Shown piece after piece: positions 8,934 through 18,800 of a DNA stretch of 64,000 bases. A model generated the notes under the pieces. The model did not search any database. It had not been told where the DNA came from and worked only from the letters and a program-made list of their open reading frames with translations. Every line of letters starts with the position of its first letter. Within the stretch, counting starts at the first letter, position 1. The stretch is from Francisella endosymbiont of Ornithodoros moubata. Lineage in GTDB: Bacteria; Pseudomonadota; Gammaproteobacteria; Francisellales; Francisellaceae. The stretch spans positions 186,001-250,000 of the forward strand of contig LVCE01000002.1 of NCBI GenBank assembly GCA_002095075.2. Reading direction: 5' to 3'. The position numbers and the translations under genes are program-made.

Positions 8934-9928
8934 CTTTTCATTTTTTAAGACCTTGGTGGCTTTTAGCTATTGTTCCTGCCGTGATCTTTGTGATATTGCT
9001 TTTGAAGCATTTATCACAAGCAAACGGCTGGGCTAAGTATTGTGATAGCCATTTATTAGAGCATATACTAGTTGGTCAGCAATCGGCACCAAAAAAATTA
9101 CTTATACCATTGGTACTTTTGTTTATTTGGGTTGTCGCTATCTTTAGTTTGGCTGGACCAGTTTAGAAATACAAGGATGTGCCAGTTTACCAAAAAAACA
9201 TATCAAGAGTTATAGCATTAGATGTTTCGCAATCTATGGATACTACAGATGTTTCACCAAGTAGGCTAGAGCGAGCTAAGTATAAGATATTTGACATTCT
9301 GCGTCGGATAAAAGAAGGACAAGTCGGTATGATAGTCTTCTCAAGTGAGCCATTTGTGGTATCACCACTTACTTAAGACGCTAATACTATTGAAAATCTT
9401 GTTACGGTAATTAACTCAGATATAGTTCCAGTACAAGGACATAATATCTATAAATCTCTCAAAAAATCAGCGCAGCTAATTGAGCAAGCTGGAGCACAGC
9501 GAGGACAAATAATTTTAATAACAGATTCATCACCATCTCTACAAGCAGTAAGTGAAGCAAAGCAGCTTGCACAAAAAGGAATAAAAATTGATGTTTATGC
9601 AATAGGAACTCCTATGGGAGGTATAGCTAAGGATGAAAAAGGTAATTATCTAAAAGATAGTCAGGGAAATATTCAATACTTTGGTATTGATTTAAATAAG
9701 CTTGAAGCCTTAGCAAGAGCAGGGGCTGGAAAATTAGTGACGCTAACAGCTAATAATAGCGATATTAAAAGCTTATTATCAGAACAGCAAGTAAGCACTA
9801 CAAAAGAGTCAAAAGAGCAGTCAGCAAATATTTTCTGGCAAGATGAGGGTATATATTTTATATGGTTGGTGACTATTTTGAGTCTATTTCTTTTTAGAAG
9901 AGGTATTTTGGAGAGAGTATGTCGCTAA
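8930..9928 (+). pseudogene. batB: von Willebrand A domain protein, BatB type, with two in-frame stops
   Basis: The ATG at 8930 overlaps the batA stop. The reading frame stays constant to 9928 but is broken by TAG at 9164-9166 and TAA at 9374-9376. With these read through, the protein is a normal BatB of about 330 residues: two N-terminal helices (FLRPWWLLAIVPAVIF), vWA domain with MIDAS (ALDVSQSMD), LERAKYKIFDILRRI, VGMIVFSSEPFVVSPLT, IILITDSSPS, and a C-terminal helix (FIWLVTILSLFLFRR). Both lesions are nonsense substitutions, so they are not homopolymer artefacts. The end overlaps the following TPR gene by 10 nt. Confidence 0.92.
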
Positions 9929-10523
9929 GAAAATTAATGGTTATTTTGTTACTAATGCCAAGTATTTGCCTAGCAAGTAAGTGGGATGATTTATGGTTGA
10001 CAAAAGATCAACAGGGTATGAATTACTATAATAACGGTGATGTCAAAAAAGCTGCGCAAGCTTTTGAAAATAGTAATTGGAAAGGAGGTTCTTATTATAA
10101 AACTGGAGATTATCAAAAAGCTTATGAAGAATTTAAAAAAGACAGCTCAGCAAATGGGTTATATAATCAGGGAAACTCACTTACTCATCTTGGAGAGTAC
10201 GCCAAGGCAATAGATGCTTATAAACAAGCTATCAAAAAAGACCAGATTTTGAAGATGCAAAAAATAATTTAGAGATTGCTAAAGAGCTAGAAAAACAACA
10301 AAAGCAACAGCAGAATTCACAAAATAATAATAAGGATAATAAGGATCAACAAGATCAACAAAACCAGAATGAGCAAGCTAAAATCGATCAGCGCCAAAAA
10401 GAACTTAATAATAAGGAAGCAAATAAGCTTTTATCAATGATAGATGATGATCCTGGTAGACTTCTTAAAAATAAATTTACACGTGACTACCGGAGAATGA
10501 TAGGAGACAAGCGTGAAAACTAA
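9919..10523 (+). pseudogene. batC: TPR protein of BatC type, frameshifted
   Basis: A signal peptide (MSLRKLMVILLLMPSICLAS) is followed by TPR-like repeats (GMNYYNNGDVKKAAQAFE, GSYYKTGDYQKAYEEFK, LYNQGNSLTHLGEYAKAIDAY). At about 10243 one C is missing (KKDQI instead of KKDPDFEDAKNNL), which ends the frame at 10272. The other frame continues through a glutamine- and asparagine-rich linker and ends DDDPGRLLKNKFTRDYRRM, the family-typical tail, with TAA at 10521-10523. The repeat domain would still be made, but the charged tail is lost. The end overlaps the batD start by 11 nt. Periplasmic scaffold by family. Confidence 0.87.
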
Positions 10524-12134
10524 GTTGTTTAAACTAATAAGTATATTTATACTACCAGTAGCTATTTTGAATCTAAGTTATGCTAATGTCGCAGCCAGTG
10601 TTGATAGAACTCATCTTGAAAAAGGCGAGACATTTGAACTAGTGTTGCATTTGTATAACTTTGATACACAACCAGATTTAGATGTTTTAGATAAAGATTT
10701 TACCGTCTACAATACTAGCACTAGTAGTAAAACCATTATTATCAATGGGCAACAGCGCTCTCAATTTAAAATGATTGTAACTCTTATGCCAAATAAAACT
10801 GGTAAGCTAACAATACCAGCAATCAAAGTTGGTAACCAAAGTACAAAACCGATAAGTATAGAGGTTGATAAAGAGCTCTCAAATGAGGAAGAGAGTAATT
10901 ATCAGGATTTGTTTGCCATAAGCTCATTAGCTACAGATGAAACTTATGTTAATGTGCCAGTTTTATACACTTTGAGGCTATATTATGCAATACCTATTCT
11001 AAGCCTACAGCCTAAGCCGTTTGATATAAAAAATTCTGAAATAAAACAAACTAATCATAGAAAAACTTATCAAAAACGTATTAATGGTAAGATGTATGAT
11101 GTTGTTGAAGAAAGCTTTTTGATAATCCCTAATACTACAGGAACTATACGTGTGCCAGCTATTGTTTTAGAAGCAACAATTCCAAATACTTTCGGGCAGC
11201 TAGGTACTCGAGTAAAATATTTCTCGACAGAGGCAAAACTTCTCAAGGTTAAATCGATTCCAAATGATATAAGTATCAATGATTGGTTTCCAGCAGCTGA
11301 TGTGCAAATTAGCGATAATTGGTCTACTGACAAAAATATAAAAGAAGGTGAGCTTCTGACTAGAACTGTCAAGATTAAAGCAAAAGGCGTCTTAAGTAAT
11401 GATATTCCAAAGCTAGAGTTCAAATCCTCTAATACTTTTAATGTCTACCCTGAAAAACCAGAGCTACAAGATATCGAGCAGGCTGATCAACTAACTTGTT
11501 GCTACCTATAAAATTGGTTATATGCCAGTTAAACAAGGCAAAGCAACTATTCCAGCAATCAAGCTTAAGTGGTTTGATGTTGACAATCATAAATCAAAAG
11601 TAGCTAGTATAGATACTAAAATTTTTGATGTTCAAAAAGGTAATATCCCAAACTCTAGTTTTGTTGCTAATGGTCAGCCATTATCTTCACAAATTGTACA
11701 AAAGATCGTTAAAGATACTTTTTGGCGTAATGTTGCCATAGGGCTTTTTATCTTATGGTTTATAACATTTATATTGCTTATAAAGTGTAAAGTCACAAAA
11801 AAATCACTACAGAAGCTGGTGAAAAGCAAGCTGATCTACATCAAAAAGTTACTGGCTTAAAAGAGATGAAAAAAGCTTGTACTAACAAAGATAATATTCA
11901 GCTACAAAGAGCAATTATTGGCTGGGCTAATACTCAAGTTGATAAGCAAATATTTTCATTACTTGAGGTTGCAGAAGTATTTCCACATCTAAAAGATATT
12001 TTAAAAGAGCTAAATGCTGCAATATATGCTGCAAAAGATTTTAACACTATCATGAGCTACTAAATTTAATCAGAAATACAACCAAAAGTGCTAAAACAAA
12101 ATCTGATAATTTAGTTAAAGGTTTATATGAGTAG
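10513..12134 (+). pseudogene. batD: BatD protein, three frameshifts
   Basis: A GTG at 10513 (GGAGAC upstream) opens a signal peptide (LFKLISIFILPVAILNLSYA) and then beta-rich BatD repeats (VDRTHLEKGETFELVLHLYN, KTGKLTIPAIKVGNQSTKPI). The frame shifts near 11490-11500 (stop at 11511), resumes with ATYKIGYMPVKQGKATIPAI, then shifts again in the poly-A stretch after the C-terminal helix (about 11790), resumes in the cytoplasmic part (GLKEMKKACTNKDNIQLQ), and shifts a third time near 12050, with the last part (LLNLIRNTTKSAKTKS) ending at 12134. Only the first about 330 periplasmic residues could be made, without membrane anchor. Last gene of the operon. Confidence 0.88.
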
Positions 12135-12140
12135 GTGATT

Positions 12141-12810
12141 ATGAAAAAAATTTTATTAAGCATATTTATATTATTAGCTTTTGCTGTTTCAGCAAATTCA
12201 CAAACTGTACTTATAACAGGTTTTGCTCCTTTTGGTGGTGAGAAGATAAACCCATCTTGGCAAGCAGTTAAACAAATTCCTGATAATATTGATGGGGCTA
12301 AAATCATCAAAAAACAACTTCTAGTTTCATTTAAGGGCTCTGTTGATAGGTTGGACAGCTTAATTAAAGAATATAACCCTGGATGTGATTATTGCTGTTG
12401 GCGAAGCAGGTGGTCGAGCGGCAATATCTATTGAAAGAGTAGCAATAAATGTTGATGATGCTAGGATTGCTGATAATGATAACTATCAGCCTAAAAATAT
12501 CAAAATATCAGCAACTGGTGAAAATGCTTATTTCTCTAAGCTACCAATTTATTAAATTCAAGGGGCGATGTAAGTACAAGGTATTCCAGCATATATATCT
12601 GATACAGCTGGTACATACGTTTGCAACCATGTAATATATCACCTACTAGAAGTACTCAGCAAAGAATATTCTAATAAAATAGCTGGATTTATACATGTAC
12701 CATACGCACCATAGCAGGTTATAGACAAAACAGATATGCCTAGTATGAGTACTGATGATACCGCACAGGCATTAAAAATAGCTATACAAACATCAATAAC
12801 TAAGCAATAA
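12141..12810 (+). pseudogene. pcp: secreted pyrrolidone-carboxylate (pyroglutamyl) peptidase, multiply broken
   Basis: Pyroglutamyl peptidase I (family C15) removes N-terminal pyroglutamate from peptides. The start MKKILLSIFILLAFAVSANS is a clear signal peptide, unusual for a family that is mostly cytoplasmic. It is followed by VLITGFAPFGGEKINPSW, the family N-terminal signature. The frame shifts near 12380, then the other frame shows the catalytic-Glu motif [17 protein letters not shown], the catalytic-Cys motif [16 protein letters not shown] and the catalytic-His motif FIHVPYAP. That frame carries stops at 12553, 12571 and 12712. All three catalytic residues remain readable, so decay is recent in sequence terms. 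It begins 6 nt after batD and may have been cotranscribed with it. Confidence 0.9.
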
Positions 12811-12841
12811 GTAGTTTTATAAAAAAAAGACTGGAAATATG

Positions 12842-13303
12842 ATTTAAGGATATTGCTGTTTATTTTATCATTTGTGCCATATATTAGTAGTTTTCGCTAT
12901 TATGCCTTTTATGGGATTATCTACATCTAGTTATCTAAGCTGCTTCATCAATATTACTTATTAGTGCAGAAGGAATATTTGTAGTGTCTGTGATGCTTTT
13001 AGGTAGAGTGATAATTGATGTAATAAAAGCAGTAATAAAAAAGTCTTTAAGTCTGCATTTGCTAGCCAAACACCTATTAGTCGGACAAGGCATGTTATAG
13101 GTTTAGTGATGTTCTTTGCTAGTTTAATTTATTCGACTTTAATTACTAAGATGATACTGTTGTTTGATAAGGTTCAGCAGGTTGGTCAACTAAATATAAT
13201 TGTTATTTTATTTAGTGGTGATATTATATTTATAGCTAGTTTCTTTGTCTTAGGTAGTGAGTTTATTAGCAAATTAAAAGCAGCATTTAAGTATCACAAA
13301 TAA
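12842..13303 (+). pseudogene. small four-helix membrane protein, several frameshifts
   Basis: Fragments in three frames join into one hydrophobic protein of about 150 residues: LRILLFILSFVPYIS, then VVFAIMPFMGLSTSSYLSCF, then SAEGIFVVSVMLLGRVIIDV, then FKSAFASQTPISRTRHVIGL, and finally the open stretch from 13106 (LVMFFASLIY to FFVLGSEFISKLKAAFKYHK). The repeated pattern of a helix followed by LLG/VLG and a basic tail (KAVIKK, KAAFK) suggests two similar halves. It resembles the short two-helix units annotated as transporter-suffix domains in other bacteria, from recall only. At least three frameshifts. Function unknown. Confidence 0.6.
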
Positions 13304-13347
13304 TATTTTTGATTAAATTTAATTTTTTTGGAGTAACTATATTTGCG

Positions 13348-13785
13348 ATGAAAGTAGAGTTTAGAGTTTTACAAACACAAGATATTAATCAAATGCTAGA
13401 TATCTTAATTGCTGCAGTGGTCAAGGAATATAGTTTGCAAAAGACAATTGCAATTTTAGCGCCTACAGTTATTGCGAAACAACTTGATGATAAACTATGG
13501 CAAGATGGGCAAGACTCTTTTATACCGCATCATTGCGCTATAAATGCTAGAGAGTATAATCAATATAAAAATATCCCAATAATTATTACTGATAATTTAT
13601 TTATCACAACAGGGTATGATGTTTTAATCAATATTATGGAAGTAGCTGTCGATCCACAGCGAGTTAAAGTCAAAGAGCTAAAAGAGTTTGTCTATCAAGA
13701 AGATAGAGCACTGCAAGCTTCGCGTAAAAAGTATGTTTACTATAAAAAATCTAACCTAGAGATAACTACCATTCAAGATAATTAA
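13348..13785 (+). CDS. holC: DNA polymerase III chi subunit
   Basis: HolC links the clamp loader of DNA polymerase III to single-strand binding protein. The 145-residue frame from the ATG at 13348 (MKVEFRVLQTQDINQMLDIL) shows the family pattern: an early helix for binding and the later HHCAINAREYNQYKNIPIIITDN region that matches the FIPH...PVLL core. The purine-rich GGAG lies 14 nt upstream of this ATG, rather far, so the start is uncertain; the frame is open back to 13309. Its place directly before valS is conserved in many gammaproteobacteria (pepA-holC-valS), which supports the call more than sequence alone. Confidence 0.8.
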   Translation: MKVEFRVLQTQDINQMLDILIAAVVKEYSLQKTIAILAPTVIAKQLDDKLWQDGQDSFIPHHCAINAREYNQYKNIPIIITDNLFITTGYDVLINIMEVAVDPQRVKVKELKEFVYQEDRALQASRKKYVYYKKSNLEITTIQDN

Positions 13786-13931
13786 ATATAGTTAGTAAGC
13801 TATAAGCGGATTACTTAATAATGCAACAACTAATATTATTTAATTAGTCAATAATAGTACTTTTAAGATAACTTTGCTAAAATTATTGGCATTAATTTTT
13901 TCTATAAACTTAGATATTTACGGCGTTATAA

Positions 13932-16691
13932 ATGACTCAAGAAATGAATAAAAATTACAATCCTAAAGAAATTGAACAATCAAACTACCAAAACTGGGAA
14001 ACAACAAGTAAGTTTGCTTGTGGTAATACTGATTCAAAAGATACTTATACAATAATGTTACCGCCTCCAAATGTCACAGGAACTTTGCATATGGGGCATG
14101 GTTTTCAGATGACACTTATGGATATCCTTATCCGTTACAACAGAATGTCTGGCAAAGATACTCTATGGCAACCAGGTACTGATCATGCAGGTATCGCTAC
14201 ACAAATGGTTGTTGAAAGACAGCTTAATGCTCAAGGGATCTTAAGACATGACTTAGGGCGTGAAAATTTTGTTAGCAAGGTTTGGGAATGGAAAGAGCTA
14301 TCAGGTGGCACTATCACATCGCAAATGCGTCGAATTGGAGCATCTCCAGATTGGGATCGTGAGAGATTCACAATGGATGATGGTCTTTCTGATGCGGTTA
14401 AGAAATGTTTTATCAAACTATATGAAGATGATTTATCATATCGTGGTGAGAGATTAGTAAATTGGGACCCTAAACTAAAGACAGCGGTATCAGACTTAGA
14501 AGTTGCTCAAGTAGATAAACAAGGTTCGCTTTGGCATTTTGTGTACCCGATAGCTGATAGTGATGAGAAAATCATAATTGCGACAACTCGTCCTGAGACA
14601 ATGCTTGGTGATATGGCAGTGGCAGTTCATCCCGAAGATGAGAGATATACGCATTTAGTTGGTCAGATGATAAATCTACCACTTACAGATAGACAGATTC
14701 CAATTATTGCTGATGATTATGTTGATAAAGATTTTGGTACAGGTTGTGTCAAAATCACTCCAGCTCATGATTTTAATGATTATGAAATGGGTAAAAGACA
14801 TAATCTACCTATGCTAAATATCTTAACTGATGATGCGACTCTAAATACCAATGTACCATCAAAATACCAAGGCTTAGATAGATTTGAAGCGCGTAAACAA
14901 ATAGTTGCTGATATGGAAGCTTTAGGTCTTTTAGATAAGATTGAGCCACATGCATTGAAAGTACCAACAGGTGATAGAACAGGCGAAGTGTTAGAGCCAT
15001 ATCTAACTAAACAATGGTTTGTCAAAGCTGATGTACTTGCAAAACCAGCTATCGAAGCTGTAGAGAAGGGTGATGTAAGATTTGTGCCTGATAACTGGAA
15101 AAACACTTATTTTGCTTGGATGAGAGATATTCAAGACTGGTGTGTATCAAGGCAGCTGTGGTGGGGGCATAGAATCCCAGCATGGTATGATGAAGATGAT
15201 AATGTATATGTTGGCGAGGATGAAGCTGATATTAGAGCTAAATATAATCTAGCTGATGATTTGGTTATCAAGCAAGATGAAAGTGTCTTTGATACATGGT
15301 TTTCATCGGCACTATGGCCTTTTAGTACTCTAGGCTGGCCTAAGAAGACTTCAGAGCTTGTAAAATACTATCCAACAAGTGTGCTGGTAACAGGTTTTGA
15401 TATTATCTTCTTCTGGGTTGCTAGAATGATGATGTTTGGCATGTATTTTATGAATGATGTGCCATTTAGAGATATTTATATTACTGGTCTTATCCGTGAT
15501 AGCGAAGGTCAGAAGATGTCAAAATCTAAAGGTAATGTTTTAGATCCTGTAGATTTGATAGATGGTATTTCGCTAGATGAGTTACTTAAGAAGAGAACTA
15601 CGGGTCTAATGCAACCACAAATGAAAGCAAAGATTGCGAAAGCGACTAAGAAAGAATTCCCAGAAGGTATAAGTGCTTATGGTGCCGATGCAGTGAGATT
15701 TACTTATGCAGCATTAGCTTCTACATCGCGTGATATTAGCTTTGATACTACGAGAGTTGAGGGTTATCGTAATTTCTGTAACAAACTTTGGAATGCTTCA
15801 AGATTTGTGATGATGAATATTGATAGTTATAAGGTTTGTGATAATTATGAGTTAGGTGTTGCTGATAAGTGGATTTGGAGTGTTTTGAACACAGCAATTG
15901 CAGATGTACATAGATACCTTGCTAACTATCGTTTTGATTTGGTAGCAAATACTATTTATGACCTTGTATGGAATAACTACTGTGACTGGTATATAGAGTT
16001 TGCTAAGGTTGCTTTGAAAGATGAGTCACTATCTCAAAGCCAAAAAAATGGTGTTAAGTATACACTTACTAAGGTTTTAGAGAATATTTTAGCATTAGCG
16101 CACCCACTTATACCATTTATTACAGAGAGTATCTATCGGCAGTTAAAAGCACACTTATATGATGCTAAAGATACAATTATGGATGTATCTTATCCTGTAG
16201 TTAATCAAGATTTAGGGGCATCAGAAGCTGAAAAAGCTATCACATGGCTACAAAATGTTGTAACTACTTTGCGTAATATGCGTAGTGAAGTGGGTATCAA
16301 GCGATCTTTAGAGATTTCTCTAATTGTTAAAGATGTTGAAGATAAGGATAAAGAGTATCTAGCGCAAACTGAAGGATTTATAAAAGCTTTAGCGAGAGTA
16401 AATAATATTGAGTTTAATGATAATCCACCAACATCTTTATCACAAATTGTTGAGGGGCTTGAACTAAATATCCCATTAGCAGGTTTGGTTGATATTGAAG
16501 CTGAGAAAGCAAGATTAGATAAAGAGCTAAACAAGCTAAAAGGTGAAGTAACTAGAGTTGAGAAGAATCTATCTAATGAAAGATTTGTATCAAATGCACC
16601 AGGGGCTGTAGTTGCTGCAGAGCAAGAAAAGCTTGCTAAGTATCAAGAGCTTTATGCTAAGACTTTAGATAAGAAAGAGGCTTTGAATTAG
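13932..16691 (+). CDS. valS: valyl-tRNA synthetase
   Basis: This 919-residue class I synthetase charges tRNA-Val in the cytoplasm. The HIGH-type motif is PPPNVTGTLHMGHGF (residues about 46-60) and the KMSKS loop is SEGQKMSKSKGNVLDP. The editing (CP1) domain with ATTRPETMLGDMAVAVHP lies between. The anticodon-binding region includes WCDWYIEF-type NNYCDWYIEFAKVAL, and the C-terminal tail is the ValS-specific coiled coil (LDKELNKLKGEVTRVEKNL). Length is usual (about 920-950). It follows holC after about 146 nt with its own AT-rich upstream region, so it may have its own promoter. Intact. Confidence 0.98.
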   Translation: MTQEMNKNYNPKEIEQSNYQNWETTSKFACGNTDSKDTYTIMLPPPNVTGTLHMGHGFQMTLMDILIRYNRMSGKDTLWQPGTDHAGIATQMVVERQLNAQGILRHDLGRENFVSKVWEWKELSGGTITSQMRRIGASPDWDRERFTMDDGLSDAVKKCFIKLYEDDLSYRGERLVNWDPKLKTAVSDLEVAQVDKQGSLWHFVYPIADSDEKIIIATTRPETMLGDMAVAVHPEDERYTHLVGQMINLPLTDRQIPIIADDYVDKDFGTGCVKITPAHDFNDYEMGKRHNLPMLNILTDDATLNTNVPSKYQGLDRFEARKQIVADMEALGLLDKIEPHALKVPTGDRTGEVLEPYLTKQWFVKADVLAKPAIEAVEKGDVRFVPDNWKNTYFAWMRDIQDWCVSRQLWWGHRIPAWYDEDDNVYVGEDEADIRAKYNLADDLVIKQDESVFDTWFSSALWPFSTLGWPKKTSELVKYYPTSVLVTGFDIIFFWVARMMMFGMYFMNDVPFRDIYITGLIRDSEGQKMSKSKGNVLDPVDLIDGISLDELLKKRTTGLMQPQMKAKIAKATKKEFPEGISAYGADAVRFTYAALASTSRDISFDTTRVEGYRNFCNKLWNASRFVMMNIDSYKVCDNYELGVADKWIWSVLNTAIADVHRYLANYRFDLVANTIYDLVWNNYCDWYIEFAKVALKDESLSQSQKNGVKYTLTKVLENILALAHPLIPFITESIYRQLKAHLYDAKDTIMDVSYPVVNQDLGASEAEKAITWLQNVVTTLRNMRSEVGIKRSLEISLIVKDVEDKDKEYLAQTEGFIKALARVNNIEFNDNPPTSLSQIVEGLELNIPLAGLVDIEAEKARLDKELNKLKGEVTRVEKNLSNERFVSNAPGAVVAAEQEKLAKYQELYAKTLDKKEALN

Positions 16692-16854
16692 ATTATCTAA
16701 ACTATTCCCTTTTATATAATATTTTTGTCTAGTTTTTGACAAACTTATAGTAATTTCTACTTAATATCCTGCTTACTATAATTAATTTTTACAAAAGCTT
16801 ATTCATAATAAGAAGTACATATAATTAATTGTAAACTTATAGAATGAATTACAA

Positions 16855-18282
16855 ATGAAAAAAATATTACTTAAACTTATTTCTCTATCAATAATTTTTG
16901 TAGGACTACCGTCTTTATCTTACTCTAATGAATATTTAAGATCTATATGAGAAAGAAGGTTTTTATGCTGTTAGAGGTCAATTAGTAAATATGATATCGG
17001 AATATGCCGAGGCTATTAATGAGTTACAAAGAGAAAAAAATAAACGATATGATCTTTTATTTGATGATGAATTTAAAGTATATTATCCAGACTTACTTAT
17101 AATAACTGCAGAGTATTGAGTTAGGAATTTTTTTGACGGTAATTTATAATATTCCTGAGGAACAACAAAAAGAATTTAGCCAGCTTTTAGATTATATAAC
17201 GATTACCAAATTTGAACCATCAAAAAAACCATATTGTCTTAAAGCAGAACTTAAGTATGGTGGAATATTTAATAGAGAATTTAATGTTCAAAACTAGTTA
17301 TCCATTTTAGATAAAATAGTAGAAACTGGTCAATATAACACTTGGAATGAAGATATAAAATATGTTGCTATTAAGTATGGCGGCGGGTTATATAATATAA
17401 ATAGGTCTTTGCAAGGAGATGCTCTACCTATAGTAGATTCAATTAATGGAGGAGAAACTCAGAAAATAAAAGGTATGCGGGTTAGTCGGATAAATGCAGG
17501 TAGTGTTGATAGAGATTTGAAATATGCTACGTGGAAAAGTTTATAATACGCAGATACTCCTGGAATTATGAATACTGTGATAGAAAAAAATATGTAGAGT
17601 ACCCAAAAAATAAATACGAACTTATAAATAAAGGAAGAAAATCTTAAATATCTTACTAATATAGAATATTGTCATTTAAATTTTGATGAGAATATAGTTG
17701 GAGATGCTATAAAACTCTTAAAGAAAAAGTTTTCGATATAAAGAATTAGTGGGATATTTACGTGAAAAATAAATCTATTTATGTTAATGGTAAGCCTAGT
17801 GATGCCTATATTTCCCAGTTCAAATTCTTTATAGCAAAGGTTTGTTATTGATTACAGCATTACAGATTCTAAATCAGAAAAAAATAAGATGGTTGTGTAT
17901 GAAGTACAATCTTTTTTTCTAATAATATTGATTATCAACATTATAAATTTAAGGAAAAACCTTTTTCCACTGTAGCTGAATCAATTAAAAATATATTACT
18001 GTTGTAGCTATTGAAAATCCTAAGTGCTTAGATAAGAGGAATATTTCTAGTAAGAAAATAAACCTATTAATAGAAAAATTTCTATGTTAAATAAAGAAAC
18101 ACGAGAAAGCATTGTGTGAGCAATACGGAAGAAATGTAACACAGGTTCTGGTAATAACTCCTGATTTTACAGATGACTTTATTGAGCATACTGAATTGGA
18201 TCCCAATATCAATATAATCACTACTTGAAGTACAAGGATTGTATGAAATATACCAAGCATATAAAAAGTAAAAAGAATCCAA
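16855..18282 (+). pseudogene. decayed secreted protein(s), not recognised
   Basis: An ATG at 16855 opens a good signal peptide (MKKILLKLISLSIIFVGLPS, then YSNEYLRS) that stops at 16948. The next frame continues EKEGFYAVRGQLVNMISEYA and AINELQREKNKRYDLLFDDE until TGA at 17117, then a third frame runs LGIFLTVIYNIPEEQQ, GGGLYNINRSLQGDALPIVD, KIKGMRVSRINAGSVDRDLK with internal stops (about 17297, 17543, 17594). Farther on, readable pieces include NLKYLTNIEYCHLNFDENIV, QYGRNVTQVLVITPDFTDDF and LEVQGLYEIYQAYKK near 18230-18270. The last part may belong to a separate gene. I do not recognise a family. The number of lesions suggests older decay than in the Bat operon. Confidence 0.6.
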
Positions 18283-18419
18283 AGTTTAGTGTCCAGCGGC
18301 TCCAAAAGTATGGATTACTAAGACACTCTCTTATACTTAAGAGAATTTAATGATAAAACCTATCTTTCTATATCTCCACGAATATTCTTTTATAACAAGC
18401 CATCTAACTAATTTTTATA

Positions 18420-18448
18420 TTGAAACAATTAATTTTCTAGTTTAATCT
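18420..18448 (+). promoter_or_regulatory. sigma-70 type promoter, near-copy of the gltX promoter
   Basis: The boxes are TTGAAA at 18420-18425, a 17-nt spacer, and TAATCT at 18443-18448. The 33-nt core from TTGAAA onward is identical to the region before gltX (22373 onward) except for one base, and similarity weakens beyond about 18466. It points toward the decayed small membrane gene at 18555. Activity is inferred from the sequence only. Confidence 0.55.
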
Positions 18449-18554
18449 TTAGCAATTTTATTGTGACCCAATTAGGTTATAAATTTTAGCAAAAATAGTA
18501 TTTTAGTATAAAAAAGTATATGTATTACTTGATTACTTCTTAAAAGTTTTATTT

Positions 18555-18800
18555 ATGGTGATATTTTGGTTTGTTGCTGGTATTTTTATAGACTATGCGG
18601 CAGTATATTTGATATGATCTGAATATATTTATAATATTTTATAGCCACATGGATTTGTTTGGACATCTATATATGGAGCAATAAAAATATCAGGCTTTAG
18701 TGTTATGATTTTTGCTGTTATTTTTGCGGTATTTGATACGAACAAAAAGTTATTGATAGCTTCGATGATAATTTCAATCATAGTTTTATACTTTATTTAG
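18555..18800 (+). pseudogene. remnant of a small membrane protein
   Basis: An ATG at 18555 opens MVIFWFVAGIFIDYAAVYLI and stops. After further stops, the same region continues PHGFVWTSIYGAIKISGFSV, MIFAVIFAVFDTNKKLLIAS and MIISIIVLYFI, ending with TAG near 18798-18800. The pieces would form three hydrophobic helices of an about 80-residue protein. No family recognised. A near-copy of the gltX promoter lies about 107 nt upstream. The end abuts the end of the convergent lldD remnant. Confidence 0.5.

Noticed and set aside
8639-8941. Open frame of about 100 codons on the minus strand opposite batA
   Set aside because: It lies wholly in the shadow of a strongly supported gene and has no ribosome-binding site or recognisable protein features.
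5589-12134. MoxR-vWA operon as a possible new defence or ternary MoxR-vWA system
   Set aside because: Gene content and order (MoxR, DUF58, DUF4381, two vWA proteins, TPR, BatD) match the known aerotolerance-type Bat operon, and it is inactivated.
16738-16770. Terminator after valS (TTTGTC ... GACAAA)
   Set aside because: The stem is only 6 bp with an 8-nt loop and no T-run after it, so it is too weak to list as a feature.
18282-18360. Possible insertion-sequence end (TCTCTTA ... TAAGAGA dyad near 18325-18345)
   Set aside because: The dyad is short, no transposase remnant was found and no target-site duplication could be identified.
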